Shown: positions 20,578-31,702 of the stretch, in pieces | How positions within the stretch are numbered: position 1 is the first letter of the stretch | How the letters are laid out: each line of letters begins with the position of its first letter | DNA from: Ananas comosus | Lineage: Eukaryota > Streptophyta > Magnoliopsida > Poales > Bromeliaceae | Assembly: GCF_001540865.1 (NCBI RefSeq) | Contig: NW_017893384.1 | Location: 7,296-71,295 of the forward strand | DNA length: 64,000 nt | Direction of reading: 5' to 3' | Position numbers and translations under genes: made by a program | The notes under the pieces: generated by a model | Databases searched by the model: none | The model's input: the letters and a program-made list of their open reading frames with translations, nothing else | What the model was told of the DNA's origin: nothing

Positions 20578-21730
20578 ATGTCCCCAAGACGATACGTGCG
20601 TAGGTCTATTCCGGTACCGCCTTCTGTTGAGCCCAAGCAGGCAAGATCGGAGGAAATGCAGGAACTGCGAGAGCAGGTCGCTGCGATGATGGGCGCGATG
20701 CAGCGCCAGGAGGCGCGGTTCGAGCAGCTCCAGGGACTCGTGGAACGACAAGTGGCGGCGGCGGCCGCGATAGCGGCGGAAGGCCGTGATCCACCCGCAC
20801 CCCCGGCGCGCACGCCTGAAGCGGCTGAGGGTGAGGGCATAGCGGCAGTTCCTGTGGCGGCAGTTGCCCCGCTGGCGAGTGTGCCCCAGACCGCTTCGGG
20901 TTCGGCGACACTTGACACGACGGCCGACGAAGTGGAGCGGGAGCGTGCGCTGACGGCTTTGATGAAGTTCATGAAGTTTAAACCACCGACCTTTGAAGGG
21001 GGAAAAGTAGAGCCGTCGGCGGTGGAGTCCTGGGTTGACTCTATGGAGACCCTCTTCGAGGACCTATACACTCCGGAGAAGGATAAGGTGCCCCTCGCCA
21101 CCCATTTCCTCGACAAGGCGGCAAAGGTGTGGTGGAAGCGATTGAAGCGCGATCGGCCCTCTGATCTTCCACCAATGCTCTGGGAGGAGTTTAAGAGGGA
21201 GATGTTCAGAAATTACTTCCCCGACACCGAGAAGCGGAAATTGAAGGAGAAGTTTCGTAAATTGAGACAGGGGGATCGTTCCGTGGCGGATTACGAGCAG
21301 GAGTTCTCCCACATTATAGACTGCATCCCAGATGTGGTCAAGGATGACGCGGATCGAGCCAAATGGTTCTTGCGGAGACTTCGGCCGTGGAAATAGAGCG
21401 GTGCAACTGTTCAAGCTCATGACTTTCGCCGAAGTTTTTGACAGGGCGCTGTGGGCAGAGCATGGAGATGCCCACGTGCGGGAGGAACGTGAGTTGTTGA
21501 CTGGATCCCAAGATAAGGGGAGAAAGCGACTGAGTGGTAGTTGGGGGGGCCAGTCGAGCTCCAAGAGACCTCCGAAGTATCCGCGGTCGCAGTCGTGGGG
21601 CCATGGGCTGCAGCGGTGTCCTATCTGCGGTGCTGGGGGTCATCGAGCGCCACAATGTAGACAACGATAGGGTAGGTGCTTTAATTGCGGACAAGAAGGA
21701 CACATCAGCCGCGACTGTCCGGCAAGGGCC
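20578..21730 (+). pseudogene. gag: Ty3 gag, frameshifted and with a premature stop
   Basis: Structural capsid/nucleocapsid polyprotein. The start ATG (20578, MSPRRYVRRS) follows the leader. A coiled-coil-like EEMQELREQVAAMMGAMQ segment, an Ala/Pro-rich linker and a retrotransposon-gag domain (WVDSMETLFEDL..KVWWKRL..FRNYFPD..GDRSVADYEQEF) follow. Near 21385 the frame shifts by one base; it continues through TFAEVFDRALWAEHG and a basic region to an in-frame TAG at 21668. Immediately after is the nucleocapsid zinc knuckle CFNCGQEGHISRDC (21677-21718). Broken in at least two places. Confidence 0.9.
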
Positions 21731-24700
21731 TCGTCTACACCGTCAGTCGCATCGACTCCAGCGCCCCCGCCTTATCAGGGAGGGGCCCCATATGTCCCCA
21801 TGTCAGCAGGGCGTGCACTGGCGCCGCGCCAACCGAAGGTGACTCGATCAGCGCCGAGCGGACGGGTATTCGCCGTTCAGGCCCAAGTCGAGGAGCCTAT
21901 CCAAGCCGAGGAGCCTGATGTTGTGGCAGGTATGGTTTTAATCAATGGAGTTCGCTCCAGGGCTATGTTCGATACAGGTGCCACGCACTCGTTTATTAGT
22001 AAAGCATTTGCACGCATTGCATGACATACCCATAGAAGCAAGTGGCAAGTGGTGTGTCGAAGGTCCTGAATCGTCATTCAATACCTACACGGAGTGCTCG
22101 TCATGCCCGGTACAAGTAGGTGACTGGATAATGCCCATCCGGATGTTGGAGCTCACTAAACTGGAGGCGTATGACGTCATTTTGGGCATGGATTGGCTCT
22201 CGAAGTATTACGCCATGATCGATTGTAGGAACAAATTGATCACCTTTCGGGAGCCAGGACAGAAGGAGTTTGTTTACCGAGCCTGTCGGAGTTCTTGCTT
22301 CGTCGCGACGGTATTGGCGACGAGAGCTAGGAAGTTGGTCAGCGGCGGTTGCGCGGCGTTCTTGGCGACCGTCGTGGAGGTGGACCGAGTGGTGCCGAAA
22401 TTAAAAGATTTATCGGTGGTGCGGGAGTTTCTAGATGTGTTTCCTGCGGAGTTACCGGGGATGCCGCCGGACCGGGAGATCGAGTTTGTTATAGACTTAA
22501 TTCCCGGGACGGCGCCAATTTCAAAGGCCCCATACCGCATGGCGCCGGCAGAGCTAAGGGAACTGAGGGATCAATTACAAGATCTTCTCGACAAGGGGTT
22601 TATCAGGCCGAGCGTGTCGCCGTGGGGAGCCCCGGTGCTGTTCGTGCGCAAGAAGGATGGCTCGTTTCGACTCTGCGTGGATTATCGGGAGTTGAATCGG
22701 GTCATGATAAAGAATAAGTACCCGTTGCCCCGAATCGACGACCTGTTTGACCAGTTACAGGGGTCGCGAGTGTACTCGAAGATAGATTTACAATCCGGCT
22801 ATCATCAGTTAAAGATCAAGTCGGAGGATGTTCAGAAGACTGCGTTTCGCACACGGTATGGACACTATGAGTACACGGTTATGCCTTTCGGGCTCACTAA
22901 TGCCTCGGCAGCATTCATGGACTTAATGAACCGAGTGTTCAAAGCGTGCTTGGACCGATTTGTCGTAGTCTTCATAGACGACATCTTGGTCTATTCGCGA
23001 AGTGACGAGGAGCACGCGGAGCATTTGCGAATAGTGCTTCAAATCCTTCGGGAGGAGAAGCTATTCGCAAAGCTGAAGAAATATGACTTTTGGCTTCGAG
23101 AGGTTGCCTTCTTAGGGCATGTGATTTCCGAGGGCGGTGTTTCTGTTGACCCGAGGAAAGTTGAAGCGGTCGAGAAGTGGCCACGCCCGACGAACGTCAC
23201 GGAGGTCCGAAGCTTTATAGGCTTAGCGGGCTATTATCGACGGTTTGTGGAGGGTTTTTCGAAGATTGTGACTCCGCTTACTGGTCTGACGCAGAAGGGC
23301 GTCAAATTTATTTGGAGCGACGAATGTGACCAAAGCTTCAACGAGTTGAAGAAAAGATTGACGTCTGCTCCGATACTCGCCTTACCGGCGCAGGGCGAGG
23401 ACTTTGCGGTCTATAGTGATGCATCCTATCTGGGTTTGGGGTGTGTCCTGATGCAAGGCGGGAGGGTGATAGCTTATGCATCACGTCAGTTAAAGGGCCA
23501 CGAGAAGAATTATCCCATTCACGACTTGGAGTTGGTGGCGGTGATCTTTGCATTGAAGCTGTGGAGGCACTACCTGTATGGTGCACACTGCGAGATCTAC
23601 ACCGACCACAAAAGTCTGAAATATCTATTTACCCAGAAGGAGCTAAATATGCGGCAGAGGCGGTGGCTAGAGCTATTAAAGGATTATGATGTCGACATTC
23701 TCTACCACCCCGACAAAGCAAACGTGGTCGCGGACGCACTTAGTAGGAAGTCGGCGAAGAACCTCACTTTTGATGTTACCCAGCAAAAACCCCTATGGCT
23801 GGATATGGAGCGACTGGACCTTGAAGTGGTTGCTCCTGAGGTCCCGACTCAATTGATGGCACTTGTTGTTCAACCGACCTTATTGGAGAGGATCAAGAAA
23901 TTGCAACCTACAGATCCGAGTCTCCAAAAGGTGCGCCGCAACATTGAGGAAGGTCAAGGTGGCGATTTCAGTGTGGACGCCGGTGGCGCACTTCGGTTCC
24001 GAAACCGGTGGTGCGTGCCCGAAAATGAAGAGCTTCGTGAGCTGATTCTGCAAGAAGCTCATCGGTCTCCATACGCGGTTCACCCGGGCGGCACCAAAAT
24101 GTATCAGGAGTTGAAGACACTTTACTGGTGGCCGGGAATGAAAGTTGATATCGGGCGCTTCGTGGCGAAGTGTTTGACTTGTCAGCAGGTGAAAGCGGAG
24201 CGTCGGTTTCCAGCGGGAAGGCTTCAAAGTCTACCTATCCCCGTTTGGAAATGGGAGGATATATCTATGGATTTCATCGTTGGCTTGCCTCGCTCGACAG
24301 GGGGCCACGACGCAATCTGGGTGATTGTGGATCGCTTGACGAAGTCAGCGCACTTTTTGCCGGTCCACACCACCTGGGCGGGAGATAAGTTGGCGCAGGT
24401 GTACCTTGATGAAGTAGTGAGGCTGCACGGGGTACCGAAGTCAATTGTGTCAGATAGAGACCCCAAGTTCACTTCACATTTCTGGAAAAGCCTGCAGGAA
24501 GCCCTCGGCACACGGCTCGACTTTAGCACCGCATTCCATCCCCAGACAGATGGGCAAACTGAGAGGACTATTCAGACTCTGGAGGATATGTTGCGAGCGT
24601 GTGTCATCGACTACAAAGGGGGCTGGTGTAAGTATTTGCCAATGGCCGAGTTCGCCTACAACGACAGTTATCATGCTAGTGTGGAGATGGCCCCTATGAG

Positions 24701-24868
24701 ATTTATTGGAGTGACGTGGGCGAGCGCACGGAATTTGGCCCCGATGTGTTGCGAGAGGCGGAAGAAAAAGTTCGCCTTGCTCGCAAACGGCTTCTCACGG
24801 CGCAGTCTCGACAGCAGAGCTATGCGGATAGGCGCCGGCGAGATTTGGAGTTTGCGGTGAGTGACCGC

Positions 24869-25352
24869 TGTGACGCCCCGATTTCCCAGGGGGTCACCCA
24901 TCCTAGGACTACTCCCGTCCTAGCACGCTTAACTCTCTTAACCTCTTGGGTCTAGCTACCACCCAAAATGCTTAAGCCGGGTTAAGAGTTTAGCCCTATT
25001 ATATCTCATATATAGGACTATCTGGGGTCTCACAATCTCCCCTCCTTTAAGCCCTGACGTCCTCGTCAGGCTCAGACTCACAAGTACCAGGCGATGTGAG
25101 ACTCATCTCGCTAGCCCGTCATCCAGACCCTGGCTCAGCCGAGACTCATCTCACACTTTCGGCTGGTAATTGGCTCTGATACCATCTGTGACGCCCCAAC
25201 TTCCCAGGGGGTCACCCATCCTAGGACTACTCCCGTCCTAGCACGCTTAACTCTCTTAACCTCTTGGGTCTAGCCACCACCCAAAATGCTTAAGCCGAGT
25301 TAAGAGTTTAGCCCTATTATATCTCATATATAGGACTATCTGGGGTCTCACA
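24869..25352 (-). mobile_element. Cassandra TRIM with 5S rRNA-derived LTRs
   Basis: Two 166-bp LTRs (24869-25034, 25187-25352) read TGTGAGACCCC...GGCGTCACA on the minus strand. Each contains the 3' half of 5S rRNA. The 152-bp interior has the primer-binding site ATGGTATCAGAGCC and polypurine tract AAAGGAGGGGA. Perfect 5-bp duplication ACCGC flanks it (24864-24868, 25353-25357). It encodes nothing and interrupts the integrase region of the host Ty3 element. Confidence 0.95.
24882..24934 (-). other. 5S rRNA-derived segment in Cassandra LTR
   Basis: On the minus strand it runs from GAGTTAAGCGTGCT through GTAGTCCTAGGATGGGTGACC to CCCTGGGAA, matching the 3' half of plant 5S rRNA including the C box of its internal pol III promoter. 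The 5' half is not recognisable. Repeated in the second LTR at about 25200-25252. Confidence 0.9.
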
Positions 25353-25846
25353 ACCGCGTTTTCTTGAAAGTTTCGCCAATGAGGGGCATGAAACGATTTG
25401 GAGTTTCGGGAAAGCTAAGTCCCCGATATATTGGCCCCTATGAGACTTTCGAGCGGATTTGGACGGCGGCTTATCGACTCGCGTTGCCGCCGAAGCTTGC
25501 AGATGTGCACAACGTATTCCACGTCTCCAATCTGCGCAAGTACATACCTGATCCCGAGCACGCGATGTTATATGAACCGCCGGAACTTCAGTAAGACCTA
25601 AGCTACGAGGAGTTTCCGGTGGCAATTACCGCTCGCGAGGTGTGCAAACTGAGGAATCGAGAAATTCCTTATGTTCGAGTCCGGTGGAGCAATCATGACG
25701 ATCGCGAAGCCACTTGGGAGCTCGAGGGGGAGATGAAGGCGAATCATCCTCGCTTGTTTGGGGTGTAAATCAAGGTATGAGTCTAAGATTTAAGATTCTA
25801 AATAAATGTTGAGTTATTGAGTTCGTTTCGAGGACGAAACTCTTTT

Positions 25847-25859
25847 AAGGTGGGGAGGA
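25847..25859 (+). other. polypurine tract of the Del/Tekay-type element
   Basis: AAGGTGGGGAGGA directly before the TG of the 3' LTR; primes plus-strand synthesis. Confidence 0.92.
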
Positions 25860-27128
25860 TGTAAGGAAGTGAATTCTCGAAATACGAGGATTAGACTTCG
25901 ATAAGAATCGACTAGTTGTCGGTTGAGTAAGCTTCGGAAAGTCCGAAGATGATTATAATGCATAAAGTGCATTAAAGAAGGGTCCACGAGAGCACCAGTG
26001 GAAAATCTGCACTGGAGCAGAAATGCTCTCGGGGACCGGTCCCTGGCAGGGAGGGACCAGTCCCATCAGGCTGGGCTGCGGGGGTCTCTGATGAGACCGG
26101 TCCCTGGCAGTGAGGGACCGGTTCCCGAACGTTGGCCCAGCGAAAACAGCCGAAATTTGGCTAAGTCCTGAAAATCTACCTCTCGGGAACCGGTCTCTCG
26201 GGCAAGGACCGGTCTCCCAGGGACCGGTCTCTCAGGCAAGGACCGGTTCCCGAATGTGAAATCCTTCAGCCCGAGATGGAAGGCTCTCGGGGACCGGTCT
26301 CCCCGAGCTGGGACCGGTCCCTCACTGCGAAAATGCCCAGTGAGGGCTAGTTCAGAAGATAAAAAGTTGAGGGGGCTATCTGCAAAATGGCCTTTAATAA
26401 AGGTTGGGGCACCTCTCTATCCCTCTCACTTGCTCTTTCTCCCTCTCACACTCTTTCCTTCTCTCTCTCTAGGAAGAAAAGAAAGAGAAGAAGAAGGAGA
26501 AGAAGAAAAAGAAGAAAAAGAGGAGAAAAGAAAGAGAAGATCAAGAAGAAGAAGAAGATTGTCTTCTTTTCTCTCTCCTTCAAGCTAGAGCAAGCTTGGA
26601 GCTTTGTTTAGAGGTAAGCTCTAAACTCTCTAATGGTATTTTTAGAGTTTGGGGTTTTTATGGTTTAGAAATGGTTTGAATGGAACCTATAGAAGCTAGG
26701 GAGAAGGTTCGAGGTCGAAATCGAAGCTCGCATCACGGATTTCTCCCTCGTTGCCATTCTAGGGCACGGACTTGGGATTTTGGAAATCTAGAGTTTTGAT
26801 CTCATGTGATGGGTCGCAAACCTAACTGCTAGGTCTCGGAACGCGTCGGCGAAGACGGTTTCTCGATCCGACGAGCGGGTGAGGAGAAATCGCCGAATCA
26901 GGTACTTGAGGGCTCGCTTCGCCCCGAGGAGTTAAGGCGGCGTGCAAGGACCGCAGCGTCGAGTTTTCTACAATAGCGATATCGCCACAAGGTGGGTGAT
27001 GACCATCCCGAAGCAACTGGGCCCCCTTCTATGTCTTAGTACATTTTGATTCTTGCATCTTGTATTATTGCATTATAGGATGATCGTGCATTGCCTTTCC
27101 TTATGCTTTCCTAGATGATATCGTAGCA
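25860..27128 (+). repeat. 3' LTR, proximal part
   Basis: Almost collinear with 17722-18990 of the 5' LTR with only scattered substitutions and a few small indels. It includes the palindrome array, leader and GTAAG site. It is interrupted at 27129 by a solo LTR. Confidence 0.93.
26031..26327 (+). repeat. array of about ten ACCGGT palindromes (3' LTR)
   Basis: Nine intact ACCGGT cores plus one ACCAGT, at positions equivalent to the 5' LTR array. Some sites decayed in one LTR are intact in the other. Confidence 0.9.
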
Positions 27129-27183
27129 TGTCACGCCACGCGCCCGCCTCTTTGGTCGGATTTGGGCACGCCAACAGACCGCC

Positions 27184-27233
27184 GAACGGACAGGGTTTCC
27201 CCTGCACGCGGACAGAGTCTTCCCTGTACGTTC
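27184..27233 (-). other. LTR-terminal hairpin H2 (family G)
   Basis: Arms on the minus strand GAACGTACAGGG / CCCTGTCCGTTC pair with one mismatch. A CGGCGGTCTG and GCGTGCCC block follows, as in the other families. Confidence 0.65.
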
Positions 27234-27590
27234 AAGGCATCGCAATCAATACAAGTACAAGAGGTTCCAAACATGAACAATTTTCAACAACGATTGCATA
27301 AGGAAGGTATTAAACAATATAAAACATCCTATGTTATTACAATTATTCATCTCATCATTTTACATCGCATTTTTCATTACATTGATCCTCAACTTCCAAA
27401 TATACAATCGATTTCTAAACATAATATTACAACATCGATTCTTCACTTTTCTTTTCTTTAACCCTAAGAAGCCGACTCAGGGTGCTGCTATCTGGTCTCT
27501 GTGGTAGGGCGCTAACTACGGAGCTACGCCCTTTCCTCGCGCCGTCGCGCCGCTCGCGTGTGGACCTGTACCCCCAAAAACAACAACACG

Positions 27591-27623
27591 GGGGTGAGAT
27601 TATTGTCTATAGTCCTCAGTGGG
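27591..27623 (-). other. LTR hairpin H1 (family G), imperfect
   Basis: Minus strand CCCACTGAGGACTAT..ATAATCTCACCCC: same frame of conserved bases, but the inner pairing is weaker by one base than in families E and Del. Confidence 0.45.
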
Positions 27624-28299
27624 TACAGCCACCCAAGGGAAGAGCTCAACCCACCAGGTCCAAAGGAGGCACTGCAACATGTTAGTCCAACAGATATATA
27701 TACATATAACATCATGCAATACATGTTCATGCCTCACAAATATGCAAATTATGCAACTCTTAGTCATTCTTTACCATTAGCCTTTCTTTAGAATTTGCTA
27801 TTCTTTTTCATTAGCCATTCTTTACTCTTTATTCTTTATTCTTTATTTTTTATTCTTTATTCTTTGCTAAGGGCACTCGCACCTTAGGCGCATTATACAC
27901 ATTTGCCATTCTTTATAACATTAACAAACGTTTCTCAATTGTCATTCTTTCTCAATTGTCATTCTTTCACAATTGTCATTCTTTCCTAGGGTTATCTTAC
28001 CCTATCCAACTATGCCACTCGACTCGGTCTTGAGTCAATTCATAATGAATACAAGATCCACTTTCCAATTCATGATTCCTTTTTGTTCTTTGTTCTTTAA
28101 TCTCACGGCTAACCCGGGGGTTTCGCCACATTAACTTGCTTCACATTAAGTCTATCATCGCAGGAACTCACTAGCTAGGACCGTCCTTCGGGTTTACTCC
28201 AACCCGTGATGCATAACTCCGGAGGGCATCGCCCGAGGGGGAGCGACCGCCCTCGAGCACGGAACTCATAGCAAGTATGATCATATTCTTAACTCAAAG

Positions 28300-28860
28300 G
28301 ATTTGTAGTTGAATCATGGCTTTACACTAACTTTAGTGTTTTTTCATCACATTAGTTGCTAACTCTAGCAATCATTGTTCTTTACACCCCACTTGTCAAT
28401 TGCTCTAGTAATTGTCATTCTTGATACCACACTTGTTCTTTTGTTGCCACACACTAACTCTAGTGTGCTTCATGTCACATTGGTTGCTAACTCTAGCCAT
28501 TATCATTGTTCTTTACACTTTGCTTGTTCTTTATGCCACATTACTTTACATCGCCTCTAGCCATTATCATTATTCTTTACATCACATTGCTTTGCCTTGT
28601 CTCAAGCCATTATCATTAGGTTCTCACATTACATCTCATGCATGCACATAGATTATTTAGATTCTTAATCATTCTAATAAGCACGTGTACTCACATCATG
28701 CAACATTACATTATTATCATCACATTGTTTTACATTATCTTTAGCCATTATCATTATTCTTTACATCACATTTATTCTTTGTTGTCCCACACTAACTCTA
28801 GTGTCCACTTTACCATTTCGAATGCGCTCGATCTATGTTCACATGATATACTTTTGTCTT
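28300..28860. repeat. degenerate short tandem repeats in solo LTR G
   Basis: Recurring CTCTAG(C)CATTATCATT, TTCTTTACATCACATTGC and CACTAACTCTAGTGT blocks, 40-70 bp apart, in irregular order. Confidence 0.6.
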
Positions 28861-29951
28861 CCAGTGGTAGTCATTTACTTAAGCTTTTATTGCATTCTTA
28901 AATTTACTCATGCTTACTCGGTTAAGTATAATCTCATACTTTCATTTGACATCTGTTTAGATTTTATAATATGCACATGTAAATTAACATCAATTGCATT
29001 ATTTTGACAGCTAATCTTTATCATGCATTTTAAATAGCATATTATCATGCATTTCTCAATGATACTTTTATCATGAATCAATATGCTAAAATATAACACT
29101 TGGCACGGAAAGCGACTAATCGCTTCGGTAGCACAACCCACCTCATATGCTTTACCGATTGTTGTCGTACTTGCAATCGGCTCCGCGGCACCGTAACGAG
29201 TTTGGTTCCGATCTTGTTGCCGGACACCGAAAAGCCTTGCCAATCACGATCCGAAAATTAAAGGTCTTCGGTTTATGTTGCCACGGTGGCTCCAGATCGA
29301 TCTTCATGATTTAGGCGTCGGCCTCGGCTTCCAAGCGGGAACGAATGCCTAAAGATCCGTTTTTTTATAATTTGAACGGATCGGCGAATCGCCGAAACAC
29401 ATTCGCCAAAGTGTTCGTTTACAGCAATTAGTACGGGAGGGTTAAATGAGATCAAAACCCAAACTATTTTACAAAAATCCATTTTTGAGCTAGTACATAT
29501 TGCAAATTCATCAAATTATAATCCCTTAATTCATGCAATAATCATTTAGCATCTAAGGTTCTCTAAATTACATTCTTTGAGAGCATATAATTAAAGCTCT
29601 AAGACTATGAATTATAAAACCATAGCTTACACCATGCTCCAATTAACCCAAATTAAATGGATTTATACATGCTAATCAAACATTAGAGGCTATTGCGAAC
29701 ACTAAAGCTTGAGGATTAAACCAATCTAGCTGAACATTATGAGATCTTCACCTTAGAGACCACCATTCACATAAGCTAATACCATATTGGAAAGCTTGCT
29801 TCCACCATTGAGAGGTTCAGCTTCAAGATACTCTAATCTTCTCCAAGCTTGCTTCAATTTTTCTTTCTTTTTTTCCATCCTCTCTTTGTGTTAGAGAAGA
29901 GATTTTTTCTTTGCTTGTGAGTGTGATAATGAGAGGAAGAAAGCCCAAGTC

Positions 29952-29958
29952 TATATAT
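29952..29958 (-). promoter_or_regulatory. TATA box of solo LTR G
   Basis: TATATATA on the minus strand, followed by a leader of CTTCCTCTC and GAAG tracts, the same order as in the Del-type LTR. Confidence 0.5.
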
Positions 29959-30477
29959 ACATAGAGAGGAAACTTGCTTCAAGTTTCTATAGGTTCAAAA
30001 CATTATTCACTCCAGGCAACTTAAAATCTGATTATTTGCCGGCAAGTCCCAGAAAGTATCCGTTTTAGAGCTCAAAATTTGCAGTATATTCGGTTTAATG
30101 TATGAACAAGAATATTACTTTAGTTTTCAGTTTCGAGCCGTTTGGTCACGAAATTGTACCCGAACTGTAATCTTTATTAGATAGATTTCGGATTTTATTC
30201 TCAACTTCGACCCGGCCGACGGTGTCAGCAAAATGATGAACTTTAAATCTAGCCTATAAAAGTTTAACTTATCCTCGAATTTCATAAATTTTCCACACTG
30301 TGCATTTTCTGGCTAGATTTATCAAGTTTTCAACAGAAAATTTAAATCTTTGTTTCATTCGATTTCAAAACAAGTCATTACTACTCTATACTTTGTTTTA
30401 AAAAACCAATAAAATTTAGTATTCAACTATTTTTTTTTGTAAATTATTTTTTTTATACCAAAATCTGGTCTATTACA

Positions 30478-31697
30478 TAGGATGTACTGGATACTGATAT
30501 AGTGGATTGATAATGTGGTCGAGGACTTTGATCTATGTACAGAGAAAGATTGGGACGTCAATGGTTGGTTAATTTAAACAAGAAACGGCTGGTCATTTAA
30601 ATCGGTGTAGTAGACAATACCGCGTGCATTATTGATAGATGTATAAGAAACCACGATGATAATGTAAACTTAGTGTATACAAACATATGGAATAGATGAT
30701 GTAGTAACTAGGGCATAGTACCCTGAGTGGACGAGGCTTGGATTTAGCTCAAACATTGTTTATTTTAACTTGTGATGAAGCCCCACACAAATGTGGCGCG
30801 CTCCGGAGTTGGTCACGTGGGGGAAATTTGCCTATTTTGAGTCCCAAGGGTTGCCTATTTTGGCCGGCAGACGGTCTCGCGTTCGTAGTGCGAGTTGACC
30901 CTCCTACCTTCGAGAGATGGGCTAGTGAGCGGTAAGGCGGCCTTTAGGCGAGCCACGAGATTAAGATAAACAATGTAATGAGTGTATGAACAAGACATAG
31001 CTTTACTTTATTTGGACATGATGACAGGTTACTGCTTCCATTTCATTGTACATGCTTATATGTTTATTCGGGCATAGTAGTGTAGCTTTACTATCTGATT
31101 GATACGCTGTTTGACTTATTATTTACATCTATCTGGTTATCTACTTTGTGCCACTTGGAATAGTGGCGAGACGTGGGAGGATGTCGGGGCACGAATCACT
31201 GGGGAACTATGGGAAGATAGTTTCACCCACTCTTTTCAGGTTCGAGTTTGGTTAGGTGTCCCCGCGAGCGTGAAGGATGCGGTAAGGGCGGCGGGGGGCC
31301 CGGGCTTCTAGTTGCATAGTACCTACTTTTTGTATTAGCTCTTACCCTGATTTATATTTGATAGTAGATGTTGTTAGAGTTGAGGTTTGAGAGTGCTTGT
31401 ACTCAATGCTTTGGAAGAATGTAAAAGATGGAATTATAGGAATGAAATGAATGAACATAAGTAGATAGAAACTTTCTCTCTTTATGAACTTGTACTGTTT
31501 ATGTTACTTGTATCTTGCTCTGTTTTTATTCAGCATTGTGGTGTCTTCGCGATCGTGTATTTATGAATTGATTTTGGAATAAATTCTTTATGATAGTTGG
31601 TTAGCCTGGGACCGACAGTGGGAGTCCTTCCGTCAGGCATCTGTTCGACGCGCCGGACCGGACCAAATTCGGGTAGACGATCTCGCCGGGAGGTGAT
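30478..31697 (+). repeat. 3' LTR, distal part, rich in small indels
   Basis: Collinear with 18983-20210 of the 5' LTR but with many one- to few-base insertions and deletions and a mutated end (GTGAT for GTGACA). Much noisier than the proximal part of the same LTR. H1 is at 31198-31233. Confidence 0.85.
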
Positions 31698-31702
31698 CTC
31701 TC

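Larger units (their letters stand above)
21731..25768 (+). pseudogene. pol: Ty3 pol: protease, RT, RNase H, integrase, chromodomain-like tail; broken
   Basis: Protease active site DTG (21971-21979, in [10 protein letters not shown]). One extra base near 22015 shifts the frame. Then an open frame to about 24690 contains reverse transcriptase with FIDD catalytic residues (22971-22982), RNase H (YSDAS, TDHKSL, VADALSR), the integrase HHCC zinc region and DDE core (MDFI, SDRD, QTERT). At about 24680-24700 part of the conserved segment after NDSYHAS is deleted with a frameshift. The Cassandra insertion at 24869 splits SDR|VFLKV. The remainder (SPRYIGPY, HNVFHVSNLRKY) has a stop at 25592, then VRVRWSNHDDREATWE, a degenerate chromodomain-like end. 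Cytoplasmic particle enzymes for cDNA synthesis and integration; this copy is dead. Confidence 0.92.
27129..30477 (-). mobile_element. solo LTR (family G), 3349 bp
   Basis: Reads TGTAATAGACC...GGCGTGACA on the minus strand. Flanked by TAGCA (27124-27128) and TAGGA (30478-30482), a 5-bp duplication with one change, inside the 3' LTR of the Ty3 element. It holds a TATA box (29952-29958), a GAAG-rich leader, a 5' splice-like AAG|GTGAAG (29752/29751), a degenerate 60-bp-scale tandem region (28300-28860), hairpin H1 (27591-27623) and hairpin H2 (27184-27233). No coding domain. Confidence 0.88.
17722..31697 (+). mobile_element. Del/Tekay-type Ty3 (gypsy) retrotransposon with two nested insertions
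   Basis: Long LTRs, tRNA-Met primer-binding site, gag, protease, reverse transcriptase, RNase H, integrase, a degenerate chromodomain-like C-terminus and a polypurine tract occur in canonical order. TSD CTCTC is seen at 17717-17721 and 31698-31702. A Cassandra TRIM (24869-25352) and a solo LTR (27129-30477) are inserted; without them the element is about 10.1 kb. Gag-pol carries several frameshifts and stops, so this copy cannot encode its proteins. Clade assignment rests on LTR length and the terminal chromodomain-like peptide and is by recognition only. Confidence 0.88.

Noticed and set aside
21668..21670. TAG between gag and the zinc knuckle as a programmed readthrough site
   Set aside because: The element has other unprogrammed frameshifts and stops, so decay is the simpler reading. 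Intact relatives would be needed to reopen this.
24882..24934. 5S rRNA gene
   Set aside because: Only the 3' half is present and it is inside both LTRs of Cassandra.
29273..29482. ORFs in solo LTR G (29-29.5 kb)
   Set aside because: Short frames in a non-coding LTR with no domain and no relation to the TATA/leader layout.
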